In this document: positions 45,994-54,511 of the stretch, piece after piece
Numbering within the stretch: the stretch's first letter is position 1
Layout of the letters: every line of letters starts with the position of its first letter
Assembly (NCBI RefSeq): GCF_936916975.1
Contig: NZ_CAKZGO010000004.1
Location: 1 to 64,000 of the forward strand
DNA from: an uncultured Dongia sp.
Lineage (GTDB): Bacteria; Pseudomonadota; Alphaproteobacteria; Dongiales; Dongiaceae
Length of the DNA stretch: 64,000 nt
Direction of reading: 5' to 3'
Program-made: the position numbers and the translations under genes
The notes under the pieces: generated by a model
Told to the model about the DNA's origin: nothing
What the model saw: the letters and a program-made list of their open reading frames with translations, nothing else
The model's database searches: none

Positions 45994-46662
45994 TTGAACG
46001 CGCGCAATCTCGTCATCGGTGTTGTCGTTCTGGCGCTGGTGGGTGTCGGTGGCTTCTATGCCTGGACCCATTACGGACCCAATGCCGCCAGCAGCGACCC
46101 GGCCCTCACTGGCCTGCCCGCCGCCATCAACGATCCCCTCGCCCAAGCCCAGGAAGGCGACATGGTGATGGGCGATGCCAACGCCCCCATCACCTTCATC
46201 GAATATTCGTCGCTGTCCTGCCCGCATTGCGCCCGTCACCACCGGGACGTGCTGCCGGAAATCAAGAAGCAGTTCATCGATACCGGCAAGGTCAAGCTGG
46301 TGGTACGCGACTTCCCCTTGAACGGCCCGGCCGTGCAGGCGTCGCTCCTCGCCCATTGCGTCTCGCCGATGGCCTATTGGGGCATGACCGAGCAGCTGTT
46401 CGCGACACAGGCCGCCTGGGTCACGGAACAATCCGGCCCGGCCTTGGCCAGCATTGCCGCCGCTGCCGGCATGAATGGCGAGGCTTTCCAGGCCTGTCTC
46501 AACGACAAGGCCGCCAAGGACAAGATCATCGCCTCGGCCGAAAATGCCGACAAGGTGTTCAAGGTGAAATCGACCCCGACCTTCGTGGTCAACGGCATCG
46601 TCATCGAAGGCGAACGCACGTTCGAAGACTTCAAGAAGATCTTCGAGGCGGTCGCGAAGTAA
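45994..46662 (+). CDS. DsbA-family thioredoxin-fold protein
   Basis: Membrane-anchored periplasmic thiol oxidoreductase. The N-terminal hydrophobic helix (NLVIGVVVLALVGVGGFYAW) is an anchor or uncleaved signal, and the active site is SSLSCPHCARHH (CPHC as in DsbA); the cis-Pro is in KSTPTFVVNG. 222 residues; member of the Com1/BdbD-like DsbA group. TTG start, with GGGAGG 5 bases upstream. Precedes smc by 29 bases. Confidence 0.9.
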   Translation: MNARNLVIGVVVLALVGVGGFYAWTHYGPNAASSDPALTGLPAAINDPLAQAQEGDMVMGDANAPITFIEYSSLSCPHCARHHRDVLPEIKKQFIDTGKVKLVVRDFPLNGPAVQASLLAHCVSPMAYWGMTEQLFATQAAWVTEQSGPALASIAAAAGMNGEAFQACLNDKAAKDKIIASAENADKVFKVKSTPTFVVNGIVIEGERTFEDFKKIFEAVAK

Positions 46663-46691
46663 TCGGTCGCATATCTTAAGGAACGCGTGTC

Positions 46692-49600
46692 TTGGTCCAG
46701 TTCAACAAAGTCCGCCTGACCGGCTTCAAATCCTTCGTCGAATCCACGGAGCTGTCGATTCAGGCCGGGATGACCGGGATCGTCGGCCCCAATGGCTGCG
46801 GCAAGTCGAATTTGGTCGAAGCCCTGCGCTGGGTGATGGGCGAGACGTCCGCCAAGCGCATGCGCGGCGGCGAGATGGACGACGTCATCTTCGGCGGCAG
46901 CGGCAGCCGTCCGGCCCGCAATGTGGCCGAAGTGGTGCTCACCCTCGACAATGCCGACCGCCGCGCTTCCTCGCAGTTCAATGACAGCGATGATCTGGAA
47001 ATCTCGCGCCGCATCGATCGCGGCGAAGGCTCGACCTACAAGGTCAACGGCAAGGAAGCCCGCGCCCGTGATGTGCAGCTGCTGTTCGCCGACATCTCGG
47101 CCGGCGCGCATTCGACCGCTTTGGTGAGCCAGGGCCGCGTCGGCGCCATCGTGAATGCGAAGCCCACCGATCGCCGCTCGCTGCTTGAAGAAGCGGCCGG
47201 TATCACTGGGTTGCACACGCGCCGCCATGAAGCGGAACTGCGCTTGAAGGCCGCCGAAGCCAATCTCGCGCGGCTTGATGACGTGATCATCACGCTGGAA
47301 AGCCAGCTCGGCCAGTTGAAGAAGCAAGCGCGCCAAGCCTCGCGCTATCGCAATTTGCAGGACCATATCCGCCGCGCCGAGGCGATCCTGTTCCACATCC
47401 AATGGCAGGATGCGCGCCAGCGCCTGGATTATTCCGAAAAGACCCTGATGGCGGCTGAGACGGCCGTCGTCTCGCTGACCTCGGCCGCGGCCATCGCCGC
47501 CACGCGCCAGACCGAGGCCGCCACCATCCTGCCCAGCCTGCGCCAGGCGGAAGCCGAGGCCGCAGCGGAACTGCAGCGCCTCACCATCGCCCGCGGCGCG
47601 CTCGACAAGGAAGAAGAGCGCATTGCCCAGGCGCGCTCTGACGCCGACCGGCAGCTGCGCGAGAACGAAGCCGATCATGGCCGTGAGCTGGCGCTGACCA
47701 CCGATGCCGCCGCTGCCGCCGAGCGTCTTGCCGAAGAACGCGCCATCATCACCGAGACCGCCGGCGAAGAAGCTGCGGTTTCGGAAGAGACGCAGCGCCG
47801 CGTCGAAGGCGCGCAAGCCGAGGTCGATGAGAGCGAGGCCGAGCTTGGCCGCCTCACCCAGGATCTCGCCGCCGCCGAGGCCCGCGCCCACGCGCTCACC
47901 CGCCGCCTCGATGAATTGCAGCAGCGCCGCCAGCGTTTGGGCAACCGCGCGCAGGAAGTCGATGCCGAGCGTCAGCGCCTCACCGCCGAAATCGAGAACG
48001 ATGCCGAGACGCAAGGTGCCCGCGCCGCCGTGGCCGAAGCCGAAGCGGCCCTTGAAGAAGCGCAGGCTATCTTGGCCGAGATCGAAGGCCAGCGCGGCCT
48101 TGCCGGCGAAGCAGAGACCAATGCCCGCACGCAGCTGCAACAGGCGCAGGATGCCCGCCAGCGCCTGAAGGCCGAGGCCGACGCCCTCTCCTCCATCTTC
48201 GCCACCTCGGATTCCGAGATGTGGCCGCCGCTCATCGACAGCCTGACCGTGGCGCCGGGCTATGAGACCGCGATCGCGGCGGCGCTCGGCGATGATCTGC
48301 AGGCTTCGACCGATCTGGGCGCCCCCTCGCATTGGCGCGACGGCGAGACCGTTGGCACGGCGCCCGGCCTCCCCGGCAATGCCGAACCTTTGTCGCGTTT
48401 CGTCACCGGCTCGGTGGCGCTGGGCCGGCGCCTGGCGCAGATCGGCGTCGTCGCGGATGAAGCGACCTGCCGCGCCTTGGGGCCGCAATTGCAACAGGGC
48501 CAGCGCCTCGTCTCCAAGGACGGCGCGATGTGGCGCTGGGATGGCTTCACCATCGCCGCCGGCACCGAGACTGCCGCCGCGACCCGGTTGAAGCAGCGCA
48601 ACCGCCTGCGCCAGCTCGATGATGAACTTAACGCCGCTGAAGCAGCCCTTGCGGAAGTCGAAGCCTTGTTCGGCACGGCCCGTGACGAAGCGCAGAACCT
48701 CATCGACCGCGAGCGCAATCAGCGCCAGACCTTGCAGGCGGCCTATAACGCAGCGCGGCAAGCGCGCGATGCCGCCGCCCGCGTCGAGCAGCGGGCGACG
48801 CAGATGCAATCGCGCCTGGCTGCGATCGGCGAACAGGCCGAGGCCGTCGCCGGTGATATCGCCGAGCTTGAAGGCCAGTTGGAAGCAGCTGCCACTGAGC
48901 GCGCAGAACTGCCCGATCTCGATGCCGCCCGCCACCGCATCAACGAATTGCGACCCGAAGTGGCCGAGCGCCGTACCAGCCTCGTGGAAGCGCGCTCTGC
49001 CCTCGATCGTCTGCAGCGCGAAGCACAGCAGCGCCAGACGCGCCTCCTCGCCATCGCCGACGAGCTCCGCTCCTGGGAACAGCGTGGCCAGCGCGCACAG
49101 CAACATCTCAGCGAACTGGTCGAACGCCGCGCCCATATCGAAGCCGAAATCGAGCGTCTGGCCGCCCTGCCCGGCGAGATCGCGCAGCAGCGCAGCGACC
49201 TCATGGACCTCCTCGAAGTCTCCGAGGAAAAGCGCCGCGATGCCGCCGATGCGCTCGCCTCCGCCGAGACGGCGCTGGGTGAAGCCGATCGCGGGTTGAA
49301 GGGTGAAGAGCACCGGCTCATCGAAGCGCGCGAGCAGCGCGTGCGTGCAGAAGCTGCCATCGAGCAGGCAAAGGAAGCCGCCACCACCTTGACCGAGCGC
49401 ATCCGCGAAAAGCTCGAATGCTCACCGGAAGAAGTTCTCAACCTCGCCGAACTCGATCCCGGCGAAGGCCTGCCGGCGCGCGAGGAGACCGAACAGCGCC
49501 TCAATAAGCTGCTGCGCGAGCGGGAGAATATCGGGCCGGTCAATCTGCGCGCCGAGACGGAATCGAACGAGCTCGATCAGCAATTGTCGGGTATGCAGAC

Positions 49601-50156
49601 CGAACGCTCCGACCTGATCAACGCCATTTCACGTTTGCGCCAGGGCATCGCCAGCCTCAACCGCGAAGGTCGCGAGCGGCTGCTGGCCGCGTTTGAATTG
49701 GTGAACGGCCACTTCACCTCGCTGTTCACGCGGTTGTTCGGCGGCGGCAAGGCGCATCTGCAATTGACCGAGGCCGAGGATCCGCTCGACGCCGGCCTCG
49801 AGATCTTCGCGAGCCCGCCGGGCAAAAAGACCCAGGTTCTCTCGCTGCTCTCGGGTGGCGAGCAGGCGCTGACGGCGCTGGCGCTTCTCTTTGCCGTGTT
49901 CCTCGTCAATCCAGCCCCCATCTGCGTGCTGGACGAGGTCGACGCGCCGCTGGATGACGCCAATGTCGAGCGCTTCTGCAACCTCGTGCAGGAACTGGCC
50001 GAGGCCTCGGGCACGCGCTTCCTGGTCATCACCCACCACCGCCTCACGATGGCCCGCATGGACCGCCTCTACGGCGTCACCATGGCCGAACGCGGCATCT
50101 CGCAGCTGGTCTCGGTGGACCTGCAGGAAATCGGCCATCTGAAGGCGGCTTCGTAA
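46692..50156 (+). CDS. smc: Chromosome segregation ATPase SMC
   Basis: Condensin subunit for chromosome organisation and segregation. Head: FNKVRLTGFKSFVE, Walker A IVGPNGCGKSNLVEAL at the N-terminus; ABC signature LSGGEQALTALALLFAVF and Walker B ICVLDEVDAPLDDANVERF at the C-terminus. Between them are two long coiled coils (about 165-500 and 655-990) around the hinge (about 505-640, with LIDSLTVAPGYETAIAAALGDDLQ). 1154 residues, normal. TTG start; AAGGA upstream. The highly biased coiled-coil codons create a long meaningless open frame on the other strand. Confidence 0.96.
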   Translation: MVQFNKVRLTGFKSFVESTELSIQAGMTGIVGPNGCGKSNLVEALRWVMGETSAKRMRGGEMDDVIFGGSGSRPARNVAEVVLTLDNADRRASSQFNDSDDLEISRRIDRGEGSTYKVNGKEARARDVQLLFADISAGAHSTALVSQGRVGAIVNAKPTDRRSLLEEAAGITGLHTRRHEAELRLKAAEANLARLDDVIITLESQLGQLKKQARQASRYRNLQDHIRRAEAILFHIQWQDARQRLDYSEKTLMAAETAVVSLTSAAAIAATRQTEAATILPSLRQAEAEAAAELQRLTIARGALDKEEERIAQARSDADRQLRENEADHGRELALTTDAAAAAERLAEERAIITETAGEEAAVSEETQRRVEGAQAEVDESEAELGRLTQDLAAAEARAHALTRRLDELQQRRQRLGNRAQEVDAERQRLTAEIENDAETQGARAAVAEAEAALEEAQAILAEIEGQRGLAGEAETNARTQLQQAQDARQRLKAEADALSSIFATSDSEMWPPLIDSLTVAPGYETAIAAALGDDLQASTDLGAPSHWRDGETVGTAPGLPGNAEPLSRFVTGSVALGRRLAQIGVVADEATCRALGPQLQQGQRLVSKDGAMWRWDGFTIAAGTETAAATRLKQRNRLRQLDDELNAAEAALAEVEALFGTARDEAQNLIDRERNQRQTLQAAYNAARQARDAAARVEQRATQMQSRLAAIGEQAEAVAGDIAELEGQLEAAATERAELPDLDAARHRINELRPEVAERRTSLVEARSALDRLQREAQQRQTRLLAIADELRSWEQRGQRAQQHLSELVERRAHIEAEIERLAALPGEIAQQRSDLMDLLEVSEEKRRDAADALASAETALGEADRGLKGEEHRLIEAREQRVRAEAAIEQAKEAATTLTERIREKLECSPEEVLNLAELDPGEGLPAREETEQRLNKLLRERENIGPVNLRAETESNELDQQLSGMQTERSDLINAISRLRQGIASLNREGRERLLAAFELVNGHFTSLFTRLFGGGKAHLQLTEAEDPLDAGLEIFASPPGKKTQVLSLLSGGEQALTALALLFAVFLVNPAPICVLDEVDAPLDDANVERFCNLVQELAEASGTRFLVITHHRLTMARMDRLYGVTMAERGISQLVSVDLQEIGHLKAAS

Positions 50157-50189
50157 CCCCAGGCTCCATTTCAGGCGACATTGCGGTCA

Positions 50190-50214
50190 GACCAAATTCG
50201 GACTATATTTGGTC
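50190..50214. promoter_or_regulatory. Operator of the toxin-antitoxin operon
   Basis: A perfect 8-bp inverted repeat GACCAAAT/ATTTGGTC with a nine-base spacer overlaps a TATATT sequence about 20-40 bases before the antitoxin start. Phd/YefM antitoxins bind such palindromes to repress their own operon. Confidence 0.68.
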
Positions 50215-50233
50215 GTCCGCATAGGAGGTCGCC

Positions 50234-50539
50234 ATGAAATTGTCCACCCAGATCAAGCCCATTAGCTATCTCAAAGCCAACGCAGCAGAAATCATGGAGC
50301 AGTTGACCGAGGACCGTCAGCCGATTGTCATTACGCAGAACGGCGAAGCCAAGGCGGTGCTCCAAGACGTGGCTTCCTACGAACAGGCCCAGGAAACCTT
50401 GGCGCTGCTGAAAATCATAGCTCTTGGGCAGGCACAGATCGCGCGTGGCGACGTGACTCCGGCGCGCGAGGCAATCACGCAAATCCGTGCCGATCTGCGC
50501 ACCAAAGCGGAAAGTGCCAAAACCAAAAAGCGCTCATGA
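50234..50539 (+). CDS. Phd/YefM-type antitoxin
   Basis: A 101-residue antitoxin of the Phd/YefM family: SYLKANAAEIMEQLTEDRQPIVITQNGEAKAVLQDVASYE is the conserved DNA-binding/dimer domain (residues 10-60), and the C-terminal helix binds the toxin. AGGAGG 8 bases upstream. It overlaps the toxin gene by four bases (ATGA). Confidence 0.92.
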   Translation: MKLSTQIKPISYLKANAAEIMEQLTEDRQPIVITQNGEAKAVLQDVASYEQAQETLALLKIIALGQAQIARGDVTPAREAITQIRADLRTKAESAKTKKRS

Positions 50540-50859
50540 AATACAGCGTTCTTCTGACCGGCGGTGCCAAACGCGACCTCACCGATCTTGCCGCCTATAT
50601 TGCGGAACACGACTCCCTGGCGAAAGCCGACCAGCTGCTTGATGGCATCGTCGACATAATAGACGCCTTGGAGACGATGCCGGAACGTGGCCGGCATCCG
50701 CCGGAGCTGCTCGACCTTGGTTTTCGTGATATCCGCGAGCGCTTCTTCAAGCCCTATCGCATCCTCTATCGCATCGATGGACACCGCGTCAGCATCCTGC
50801 TGATCGCCGACGGCCGGCGCGATATGAAGGCTCTTCTGATGCAGCGGTTGCTGGATTGA
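50536..50859 (+). CDS. ParE/RelE-family toxin
   Basis: A 107-residue toxin of the RelE/ParE superfamily: SVLLTGGAKRDLTDLAAYIAEHDS, LETMPERGRHPPELLDLGFRDIRERFFKPYRILYRIDGHRVSILLIADGRRDMKALL. ParE members poison gyrase; RelE members cut mRNA on the ribosome. The sequence shape (two N-terminal helices, no RelE catalytic Lys/Arg set) points rather to ParE, but this is not decided. Partner of the preceding antitoxin. Confidence 0.9.
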   Translation: MKYSVLLTGGAKRDLTDLAAYIAEHDSLAKADQLLDGIVDIIDALETMPERGRHPPELLDLGFRDIRERFFKPYRILYRIDGHRVSILLIADGRRDMKALLMQRLLD

Positions 50860-50865
50860 CCAGGG

Positions 50866-51201
50866 TTACTGCCAATGCATCGGTGAGGTGAGCACATCGG
50901 CCACCCCGTAGCCCCAAAATCCGCTGACGCCCAGCGAAACGGCCCAGGCGGTGCGAGTCCAGAGCTGTCGGGCTGGATGGCTTCTATAGAGCCATGTCGG
51001 CACCCGACCGGCGGCCCAAGCAGTGGCCAGCGCGGCAGCTAGCCCCAAAGGCGCGAAAGCCGCCCAGAAGGGATAGATCGGGTCGGTGAGGAGGGCAGCC
51101 AGAATGCCGGCCAGCACCATAAGCGCCATGCCGCCGACGCAGATGACGGCGGGCAGGATGATTGCGGCGATCTTTCTCAAAATTTGCCCCCAATGACGCA
51201 C
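50866..51201 (-). CDS. Hypothetical small membrane protein
   Basis: A 111-residue protein with about three hydrophobic segments (ILRKIAAIILPAVICVGGMALMVLAGILAALL, FWAAFAPLGLAAALATAWAAG, WAVSLGVSGFWGYGVADVL). Not recognised. It faces the toxin gene and ends just behind it. Confidence 0.55.
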   Translation of the reverse strand: MRHWGQILRKIAAIILPAVICVGGMALMVLAGILAALLTDPIYPFWAAFAPLGLAAALATAWAAGRVPTWLYRSHPARQLWTRTAWAVSLGVSGFWGYGVADVLTSPMHWQ

Positions 51202-51598
51202 TGATCATGGCAAGCCGGATAACAAAAATCGTCAGCAAAATTAACGGCGTCGGTTTTTCATGAATATCTGTCCCGTTTCCGCCAGAATCACTGTCCCGCG
51301 GAAAGAGCGCGCACATGATGATGATCCCGGTGGCGGCAGGCAGCGCGCGCGGCCAGCAAAACGGGTCCAGACGGGTCATGGTGCAGTGCGCGACGACAGT
51401 GATTCCGGAGCCTTCCCGGGCGGCCTGTCACAGGCCCTCATGCGTTGCGTTTTTAGCAATATAAATCAATCAGTTAATATGCCTCAATTCGCCTTGACAG
51501 CCCATCCCCCCTTGCCTATGTTGCGCGCGCTTCCGCCAATCTACCGATGGGCGGAGGTAGCGGCTTGTTGCTCGGGGATACCTTGAGGATTGGCGACA
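51202..51598 (+). promoter_or_regulatory. Promoter region of the F0 ATP synthase operon
   Basis: A 397-base gap. Towards its end TTGACA (51494-51499), 17 bases, then TATGTT (51517-51522) form a strong sigma-70 promoter about 77 bases before the atpI start. A short hairpin GGCCTGTCACAGGCC (51422-51436) lies further upstream, with T5 at 51450, but is not a convincing terminator. No gene is seen in the rest. Confidence 0.7.
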
Positions 51599-51919
51599 AT
51601 GACCGAACAGAACCCCGATAACCTGGACCAGTTCGACGCGAAGCTCAAAGCAGCGCGGGAACGGATCGGGGAATCGGATTCCGGTGTGCTGGCCCGCGAG
51701 GGCACGTCGCTGGGATATGGCTTCCGCCTCAGCATCGAATTGCTGGCGGGCCTGCTGGTCGGTCTCGGGATGGGCTACCTGCTTGACGGATGGCTGGGTA
51801 CGCGTCCCTGGTTGATGCTGGTTCTGATGATCCTGGGCCTCGGCGGGGGCGTCCTCAATGTGATGCGCGTGTCGAAGCAGATGGAGCAATTGGAAGCTTC
51901 CAAGAAGGATCAACGTTAA
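51599..51919 (+). CDS. atpI: F0F1 ATP synthase assembly factor AtpI
   Basis: A 106-residue AtpI/DUF-type membrane protein that helps assemble the c-ring. Two hydrophobic helices (FRLSIELLAGLLVGLGMGYLLD and WLMLVLMILGLGGGVLNVM) follow an acidic N-terminus, as in other AtpI. ATG at 51599 with GAGG 9 bases upstream. First of the F0 operon. Confidence 0.9.
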   Translation: MTEQNPDNLDQFDAKLKAARERIGESDSGVLAREGTSLGYGFRLSIELLAGLLVGLGMGYLLDGWLGTRPWLMLVLMILGLGGGVLNVMRVSKQMEQLEASKKDQR

Positions 51920-51995
51920 AGCGTCGACCCTTCGGGCCTAACCGGGACGTATGTCCAGGTGGGGTTCGCGGGCGGCAACAACCGGGGATGACATC

Positions 51996-52739
51996 GTGGC
52001 CGACGCCCATTCACCACTTGCCCAGTTCGAGATCAAGACGCTCATGCCGCTGGACCTCGGCGGCGTCGATGCATCCTTCACCAATGCCTCGCTGATCATG
52101 GCGGTGGTGGTCGGTCTCGTGACCCTCTTCATCGTAGCCGGCATGAACAAGGCCACCATCGTGCCGGGCCGATTCCAGGGCATGGTCGAGTTCTTCTACG
52201 AATTCATCGCCAATCTCCTCAAAGAGAACACCGGCCCCAAGGGCAAGCAGTTCTTCCCGCTGGTCTTCTCGCTGTTCATGTTCATCCTGGGCTGCAACCT
52301 CATCGGCCTCTTTGGTGCGATCACCGTCACCAGCCACATCGTCGTGACGTTTGCGCTGGCCTTCATGGTCATCACTGTCGTGACCGTGGTGGGCTTCATG
52401 AAACACGGCACGCATTACTTCAGCTATTTCGCCCCAGCCGGTGCGCCGATGTGGCTGATGCCGCTGATGATCCCCTTGGAAATCATCTCCTACCTCATTC
52501 GCCCGATCAGCCTTTCCGTGCGACTCTTTGCCAACATGGTGGCCGGCCACGTCATGCTGGGTGTCCTTGGCACCTTCGTCGTGGGCCTCGGCGGTTTGTT
52601 CTTTGCGCTGGGCGCCATTCCGCTCGCCGCCATTCCGCTGATCTTCGCGCTCGAGGTGCTGGTTGCCCTCCTGCAGGCCTATGTGTTCGCCATCCTCACC
52701 TGCATCTACCTCAACGACGCCATTCACCTGGCGCACTAA
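51996..52739 (+). CDS. atpB: ATP synthase F0 subunit a
   Basis: Proton-channel subunit next to the c-ring. The essential Arg lies in ISLSVRLFANMVAGHVML; other marks are GQFFPLVFSLFMFILGCNLIGL-type helix (reads KQFFPLVFSLFMFIL) and LQAYVFAILTCIYLNDAI at the C-terminus. GTG start at 51996 with GGGGAT 6 bases upstream gives 247 residues and the usual N-terminus (VADAHSPLAQFEI). Confidence 0.95.
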   Translation: MADAHSPLAQFEIKTLMPLDLGGVDASFTNASLIMAVVVGLVTLFIVAGMNKATIVPGRFQGMVEFFYEFIANLLKENTGPKGKQFFPLVFSLFMFILGCNLIGLFGAITVTSHIVVTFALAFMVITVVTVVGFMKHGTHYFSYFAPAGAPMWLMPLMIPLEIISYLIRPISLSVRLFANMVAGHVMLGVLGTFVVGLGGLFFALGAIPLAAIPLIFALEVLVALLQAYVFAILTCIYLNDAIHLAH

Positions 52740-52808
52740 GGGTCGGCAGGCGAAAAGCTTTCCATCAACACCAAGCAACGTTTTAATCCCCAAGAAAGGA
52801 CATCCATC

Positions 52809-53033
52809 ATGGAACTCGAAGCCGCGAAAATGATCGGCGCCGGTATTGCGGCACTCGCCCTCGGTGGCGCTGGTATCGGTCTCGGTACCCTGTTCGGCAG
52901 CTACATGGAGGGTGCGTTCCGCAACCCGGAAGCCCAGAGCAAGCTGAAGGTCAACCCGATGCTTGCCTTCGCGCTGATCGAAGCCACGGGCCTCTTCGGC
53001 TTCGTCATCGCCATGATCATCCTGTTCGGCTAA
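52809..53033 (+). CDS. atpE: ATP synthase F0 subunit c
   Basis: A 74-residue hairpin membrane protein forming the rotating ring. The essential acidic residue is Glu in FALIEATGLFGFVIAM, and the loop is RNPEAQ. The two Gly-rich helices are typical of H+-type c subunits. Good ribosome site (AAGGAC) before the ATG. Confidence 0.97.
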   Translation: MELEAAKMIGAGIAALALGGAGIGLGTLFGSYMEGAFRNPEAQSKLKVNPMLAFALIEATGLFGFVIAMIILFG

Positions 53034-53139
53034 GGCCGAACGAGACGATCTCTAGAACGTTGCGATTTGACGGCCGGCCGGCTCATATTTCTGAAGCCGG
53101 CCGGTTCGTAATCTTAAGTAGAAGATTTGGGAGGGGATG

Positions 53140-53631
53140 ATGCCCCAATTCGATCCCGCCATATTCTCACCGCTGCTGGTCTGGCTGGTCCTGACCTTCG
53201 TGGCGCTCTATCTGCTGATGTCGAAGCTGGCCCTGCCCAAGGTGGCAGCGATCATCGACCAGCGCGCCGAGCGCATCGAGGGCAACCTTGCCAAGGCGGA
53301 ACAGCTGCGCGCTGAAGCTGCCGGCGTGCTGGCCGCCTATGAAAAGGCCATCGCCGATGCGAAAGCCGGCGCCCAGGCGGAACTGGCCAAGGCCGGTGCC
53401 GACATCGCCGCCGAGACGGCCAAGCGCGAAGCCGAATTCGGGAAGCGCCTCGCCGAACAGACTCGCACTGCCGAAACCCGCATCAAGGCCGCCAAGACCG
53501 AGGCCCTGGCCCAGGTCAAGGCGATCGCCACGGATCTCGCTGGCGGCATTGCAGGTAAATTGACCGGCGCCGGTGTGGACGCCAATGCCGCCGGTGCCGC
53601 GGTCGACGCCGTCGTGAAGGAGCGTGCCTGA
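53140..53631 (+). CDS. atpG: ATP synthase F0 subunit b'
   Basis: A 163-residue peripheral-stalk subunit: one N-terminal membrane helix (FSPLLVWLVLTFVALYLLMSKLALPKV) and a long Ala/Glu/Lys coiled coil. In alphaproteobacteria b' and b are encoded by two genes and form a heterodimer. The second of two adjacent ATG codons (53140) is preferred because GGGAGG lies 5 bases before it. The stop overlaps the next start by one base (TGATG). Confidence 0.92.
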   Translation: MPQFDPAIFSPLLVWLVLTFVALYLLMSKLALPKVAAIIDQRAERIEGNLAKAEQLRAEAAGVLAAYEKAIADAKAGAQAELAKAGADIAAETAKREAEFGKRLAEQTRTAETRIKAAKTEALAQVKAIATDLAGGIAGKLTGAGVDANAAGAAVDAVVKERA

Positions 53632-54131
53632 TGGAACATGAAGCCAGCATGCTTGCCGACCCGCATTTCTGGGTCAATATCGGCGGCCTGATTTTCCTCG
53701 CCTTTGCCGGCCCGAAGCTGTGGAAGGCCATCACCCAGATGCTCGACCAGCGCGCCATCAAGATCAAAGCCGATCTTGATGAAGCACAGAAGCTGAAGGA
53801 CGAGGCCCAGGCCCTCCTCGGCGAGTACCAGCGCAAGCAGAAGGACGCCTTGCGCGAGGCAGCCGAGATCGTCGAGACCGCGAAGGCCGTGGCCCAGCGC
53901 CAGGCGCGCGAAGCCGCCACCAACCTCGAAGCGGCCCTGGCCCGCCGCGAGAAGCTGGCGCTCGAGAAGATCACCCAGGCTGAAGCTGCCGCCATCGCCG
54001 AAGTTCGCCGCGAGGCGGTCGATGTCGCGACGGCCGCCGCCCGCAAGCTGATCACAGCCAGCCTCACCGACGCCCGCGCCAGCGCGCTCGTCGACGCCGC
54101 CATCAAGGACGTCGACCAGCGCCTGCATTGA
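53631..54131 (+). CDS. atpF: ATP synthase F0 subunit b
   Basis: A 166-residue peripheral-stalk subunit: N-terminal membrane segment (FWVNIGGLIFLAFAGPKLW) and a coiled coil with regular Ala/charged pattern. Translationally coupled to b' through TGATG. It ends the F0 operon; F1 genes are not in this window, as usual in this class. Confidence 0.94.
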   Translation: MEHEASMLADPHFWVNIGGLIFLAFAGPKLWKAITQMLDQRAIKIKADLDEAQKLKDEAQALLGEYQRKQKDALREAAEIVETAKAVAQRQAREAATNLEAALARREKLALEKITQAEAAAIAEVRREAVDVATAAARKLITASLTDARASALVDAAIKDVDQRLH

Positions 54132-54156
54132 GCTGTTTGCTGCATTCGCCAGAAAC

Positions 54157-54192
54157 AAAGGCCCGGCGTGGAAACACACCGGGCCTTTTTCT
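54157..54192 (+). terminator. Terminator of the F0 operon
   Basis: AAAGGCCCGG and CCGGGCCTTT form a perfect 10-bp stem around a 12-base loop, followed by TTTTCTTT, directly behind atpF. Confidence 0.9.
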
Positions 54193-54201
54193 TTGTGCCG
54201 C

Positions 54202-54349
54202 TCCCTCTCCCTAACCCTCCCCCACGCCGACGAATGTTGGCCTTCGCCGACTGCGGGGGGAGGGAACAAGATCGAGCCTGGACCCACTCTTTCAACCGAC
54301 TGGCTATAGCTCCCTCCCCCCAACGTGGGGGAGGGTTGGGGAGAGGGGG
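54202..54349. repeat. REP/BIME-like intergenic repeat, copy 7
   Basis: Left arm 54202-54266 with CCCTCCCCCACG, the inner palindrome CCGACGAATGTTGG and CTTCGCCGACTG, then the right arm 54311-54349 with CCCCCAACGTGGGGG. The same layout as copy 1, between the F0 terminator and the kinase gene. The remaining bases of this 380-base gap (54350-54511) show no other gene. Confidence 0.9.
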
Positions 54350-54511
54350 TCGGCGGGTCAGTACGCACGACCTCGGCTTGTTGTCCTACGCTGCCCGGTG
54401 CTGCAAAAGTTAGGCTTCCGGCAATCGACTTGGCGTATCATCGGACGGCTCTCATGCGGAAAGAGCCGACGATCATACGCTCCATTGCCGCGCGAAGAAT
54501 GGACCGTTGTC

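Noticed and set aside
46374-49313. A 979-codon open frame on the minus strand
   Set aside because: It is antisense to the smc coiled-coil and arises from its biased high-G+C codons; the translation is low-complexity and matches no protein family, whereas the plus-strand product is unmistakable SMC.
51422-51454. Terminator formed by GGCCTGTCACAGGCC and the T5 run before atpI
   Set aside because: The T-run lies 13 bases after a six-bp stem, too far for an intrinsic terminator.
54398-54511. Upstream extension of the multi-PAS kinase to 54398
   Set aside because: The added 38 residues are basic and lack similarity to PAS-kinase N-termini; the start remains uncertain but 54512 is more sensible.
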